Origin: Trebonia sp963759545
GTDB lineage: Bacteria > Actinomycetota > Actinomycetes > Streptosporangiales > Streptosporangiaceae
Assembly (NCBI GenBank): GCA_963759545.1
Contig: CAVXAB010000021.1
Span: forward strand, 62,001-126,000
Direction of reading: 5' to 3'
DNA: 64,000 nucleotides
Below the pieces are notes generated by a model. It did not search any database and was not told where the DNA came from. It was given only the letters and a program-made list of their open reading frames with translations. Both the position numbers and the translations under genes were made by a program. Every line of letters begins with the position of its first letter. The first letter of the stretch is position 1. This document shows, piece after piece, positions 61,947 through 64,000 of the stretch.

Positions 61947-64000
61947 TCGCACTCGGGCTGCGGCTGGTGATCAGCGGCGGCCGCGAGGCGATCACCCGGC
62001 TGGTCATCCTGACGATCGCGGTCGGCCTCGGCGTCGGCCTGCTGCTGACCGCCGTGGCGGCGACCAACGCGACCGTCACCTGGAACAACCGCCACGCCTG
62101 GTTCTGGACCGGCACGCAGTCCGTGCCCGCGAGCACGGTGTCGGCTAGCACTGTGTCGGCTAGCACTGGGGCCGACGTCGACCCGCTGTGGTGGCACCCC
62201 ACCGGCGACCTCTACGCCGGCCGGCAGATCGAGCGCTTCGACGTGGCCGCCGAGGGCGCGTCGTCGCCGGTACCGCCCGGCATCCCCGGCGACCCGGCAC
62301 CGGGAACGTACTACGCTTCGCCCGCGCTGATCGCGCTCATGCGCGCCGTCCCGGCGAGCGTGCTCGCCGACCGCTACCCCGGCCACCTGGCCGGCCCGAT
62401 CGGAGACGCCGCGCTGCCGTCGCCGAGCTCGCTGGTCATCATCGTCGGGCGCACCCAGGCGCAGCTGTCGCAACTGCCGAACACCGTGCGGGTGACGTCC
62501 ATCGCCGACGTGATGCCCGGCGGCTTCGCGCACCAGTGCTTTGGCCCGGGCTGCCCGTCGACGCCGAACCCCCAGGGGCTGGCCTTCTCCCCGACCGACT
62601 CCGGCGGCGGCAAGAACTCCGTCGACCTCATCCTGTCCGTCGTGGCGCTGGCCATCCTGATCCCGGTGCTGATCTTCATCGCCACCGCGACCCGGCTGTC
62701 GGCCGCCCGCCGGGAGGAGCGGTTCGCGGCGATGCGCCTGGCCGGCGCCACCCGCAAGCAGGTTTCGCTGATCGCGGCGGTGGAGTCGACCACGGCCGGG
62801 ATCCTGGGCGTGGCGGCCGGGTTCGGGATCTTCTTCCTGCTGCGCATCCCGGTCGCGGGCATCCCCTTCATCGGCGAGCCGTTCTTCCCCGCCGAACTGA
62901 CGCTCAACCTGCTGGACATCCTCGCGGTCGCGATCGGCGTGCCCGTCTTCGCCGCCATCGCGGCCCGGCTGGCGCTCCGGCGGGTGAACATCTCCCCGCT
63001 CGGCGTCGCCCGCCGGGCGACGCCGAAGCCGCCGGGGGCCTGGCGGGTGGTGCCGCTGCTGGCCGGCCTCGCCGAGCTCGGCTTCTGGACCGTGCACGGT
63101 CACCCGGCCTCCGTCTCCGGGCAGGTCCAGGCGTTCGTGTCCAGCTTCGCGCTCATCCTCATCGGCCTGTTCATCGCCGGCCCGTGGCTCACCATGGCCG
63201 CCGCGCGGGCCATGGCCCGCTGGACCAGCCGTCCCGGCACGCTGATTGCCGCCCGCCGCCTCGCCGACGACCCCAGGGCCGCGTTCCGCGCGGTGAGCGG
63301 CCTGGTGCTCGCGCTGTTCGTCACCACCGTGGCCGTCGTGGCGATCACCACGCAGAACACCAAGAACGTGACCAGGTTCGGCACCGTAGCCGAATCCAAT
63401 ATGGTGACTGACCAGATCGCGACCGAGGCGTCCAGTGGCTTGCACCTCTCGGACGTTGGGCCCGCCGCGGCCGCCGCGCCGCTCACCGGCCAGCTGCGCG
63501 TGGTTCCGGGTGTCACGGGAGTGGTGGTGCTGCGCGCGGACCCTGGGCTGACCATCCCCGGGAAATTTCATGACTTCGGCGTCGACCCGAACTCAGGCAA
63601 GGCCAGCCCGGTTCCGGCTGACGTGGTCTCGTGTGCGCAGCTCGCGACCATGCCCGTCCTGGGCCGCTGCCCGGCCGGGGCGACGGCGGCGAAGTTCGTC
63701 GCCGGCGCGTACAGCCCGTACAGCGTGCTGGGTGGCATGAGCACCGCCGGGATCACCTGGCCGGCCGCGAGCGTTCCCGCCGCGCGGCTCGCCGCCCTCG
63801 GCGTTGACGCCGTCAACGTGGGCACGGACGGCAGCACGGCGGCGATCGAGCAGGCGCGGACCCTGCTTGAGAACGCCTTCCCCGCCTTCAGCCCGCCGAC
63901 CACCCTCCGCGACATCGTCGCGCAGGACAACTCCACCAACAGCGACTACCAGCAGCTCGCGAACGTGGTGATCCTGATCAGTCTGCCGATCGCCGGCTGC
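61943..64000 (+). CDS. FtsX-like ABC permease, partial (runs off window end)
   Basis: 686 residues visible from GTG 61943. First helix VILTIAVGLGVGLLLTAVAA, external segment containing tandem STVSAST repeats (62131-62168), then three helices (VALAILIPVLIFIATATRLS, LGVAAGFGIFFLLRIPVAGI, AVAIGVPVFAAIAARLALRR) around EERFAAMRLAGATRKQVSLI, the FtsX signature. A second half begins with VSGLVLALFVTTVAVVAITT. This is the 8-10 helix permease partner of a MacB-like exporter, likely under PadR. The C-terminus is outside the window. Confidence 0.88.
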   Translation, partial: MIALGLRLVISGGREAITRLVILTIAVGLGVGLLLTAVAATNATVTWNNRHAWFWTGTQSVPASTVSASTVSASTGADVDPLWWHPTGDLYAGRQIERFDVAAEGASSPVPPGIPGDPAPGTYYASPALIALMRAVPASVLADRYPGHLAGPIGDAALPSPSSLVIIVGRTQAQLSQLPNTVRVTSIADVMPGGFAHQCFGPGCPSTPNPQGLAFSPTDSGGGKNSVDLILSVVALAILIPVLIFIATATRLSAARREERFAAMRLAGATRKQVSLIAAVESTTAGILGVAAGFGIFFLLRIPVAGIPFIGEPFFPAELTLNLLDILAVAIGVPVFAAIAARLALRRVNISPLGVARRATPKPPGAWRVVPLLAGLAELGFWTVHGHPASVSGQVQAFVSSFALILIGLFIAGPWLTMAAARAMARWTSRPGTLIAARRLADDPRAAFRAVSGLVLALFVTTVAVVAITTQNTKNVTRFGTVAESNMVTDQIATEASSGLHLSDVGPAAAAAPLTGQLRVVPGVTGVVVLRADPGLTIPGKFHDFGVDPNSGKASPVPADVVSCAQLATMPVLGRCPAGATAAKFVAGAYSPYSVLGGMSTAGITWPAASVPAARLAALGVDAVNVGTDGSTAAIEQARTLLENAFPAFSPPTTLRDIVAQDNSTNSDYQQLANVVILISLPIAGC

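Noticed and set aside
62131..62168. Tandem DNA repeat within the FtsX-like permease
   Set aside because: It encodes in-frame STVSAST copies in an external loop, a small coding repeat rather than a separate element.

Overview
The window is chromosomal DNA of a filamentous, high-GC actinomycete (Actinomycetota). Pointers are the roughly 70% GC, a SARP-type regulator, an acyl-CoA carboxylase epsilon subunit, DrrAB-type exporters, ECF41- and SigI-type sigma factors, a SoxR-box promoter on an exporter and many GTG starts. The genus cannot be named from sequence alone. No rRNA, tRNA or CRISPR array was seen.

Region 1 (1-14.5 kb) is a loose mix: a truncated FAD monooxygenase, a secreted propeller/Ig-like protein, SARP, GntR and LuxR regulators, an LLM-class oxidoreductase, and a membrane-linked set (7.9-12.0 kb) made of two zinc-ribbon membrane proteins, a single-TM protein and an orphan VirD4/TraD-like ATPase. 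VOC, AraC and RibD/DHFR-like genes follow. Region 2 (14.6-18.7 kb) holds a badly frameshifted secreted glycoside hydrolase with a ricin-type lectin domain, a frameshifted LacI regulator, three LacI-type operators and an enoyl-CoA hydratase.

Region 3 (18.9-26.0 kb) is the clearest pathway: propionyl-CoA to methylmalonyl-CoA to succinyl-CoA. A split methylmalonyl-CoA mutase (large subunit on +, cobalamin subunit on -) faces an acyl-CoA carboxylase operon (beta, epsilon, cobalamin subunit, alpha). A TetR gene is divergent from the operon, and both promoters carry the same operator-like palindrome.

Region 4 (26-31.4 kb) has a globin, a LysR regulator, an IS5-family element plus a 3' remnant of a related copy, dispersed palindromic repeats, a GNAT acetyltransferase and an aldo/keto reductase. 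Region 5 (31.4-45.3 kb) carries a zinc-type binding lipoprotein behind a Zur-like site, ECF41 sigma, two DrrAB-type exporters (one with a DUF4097 protein), an SDR, a pterin dehydratase-VOC fusion, a YciI/SigI-type sigma pair, MFS, STAS and DUF899 genes.

Region 6 (45.3-64 kb) has a SoxR-box MFS exporter, a secreted alpha/beta hydrolase, an orphan SNF2 helicase, and a LuxC/LuxE-type acyl reduction module with flavin monooxygenase, SDR and TetR. It ends with a large secreted protein, a GT87-type glycosyltransferase sharing promoter and first codons with the PadR gene behind it, and a MacB-like ABC exporter cut by the window end.

Several conserved genes between 2.5 and 31 kb are broken by single-base indels, mostly in G/C runs, while the second half is almost free of them. 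This may be residual sequencing error or local decay; frame-corrected readings are given and marked.
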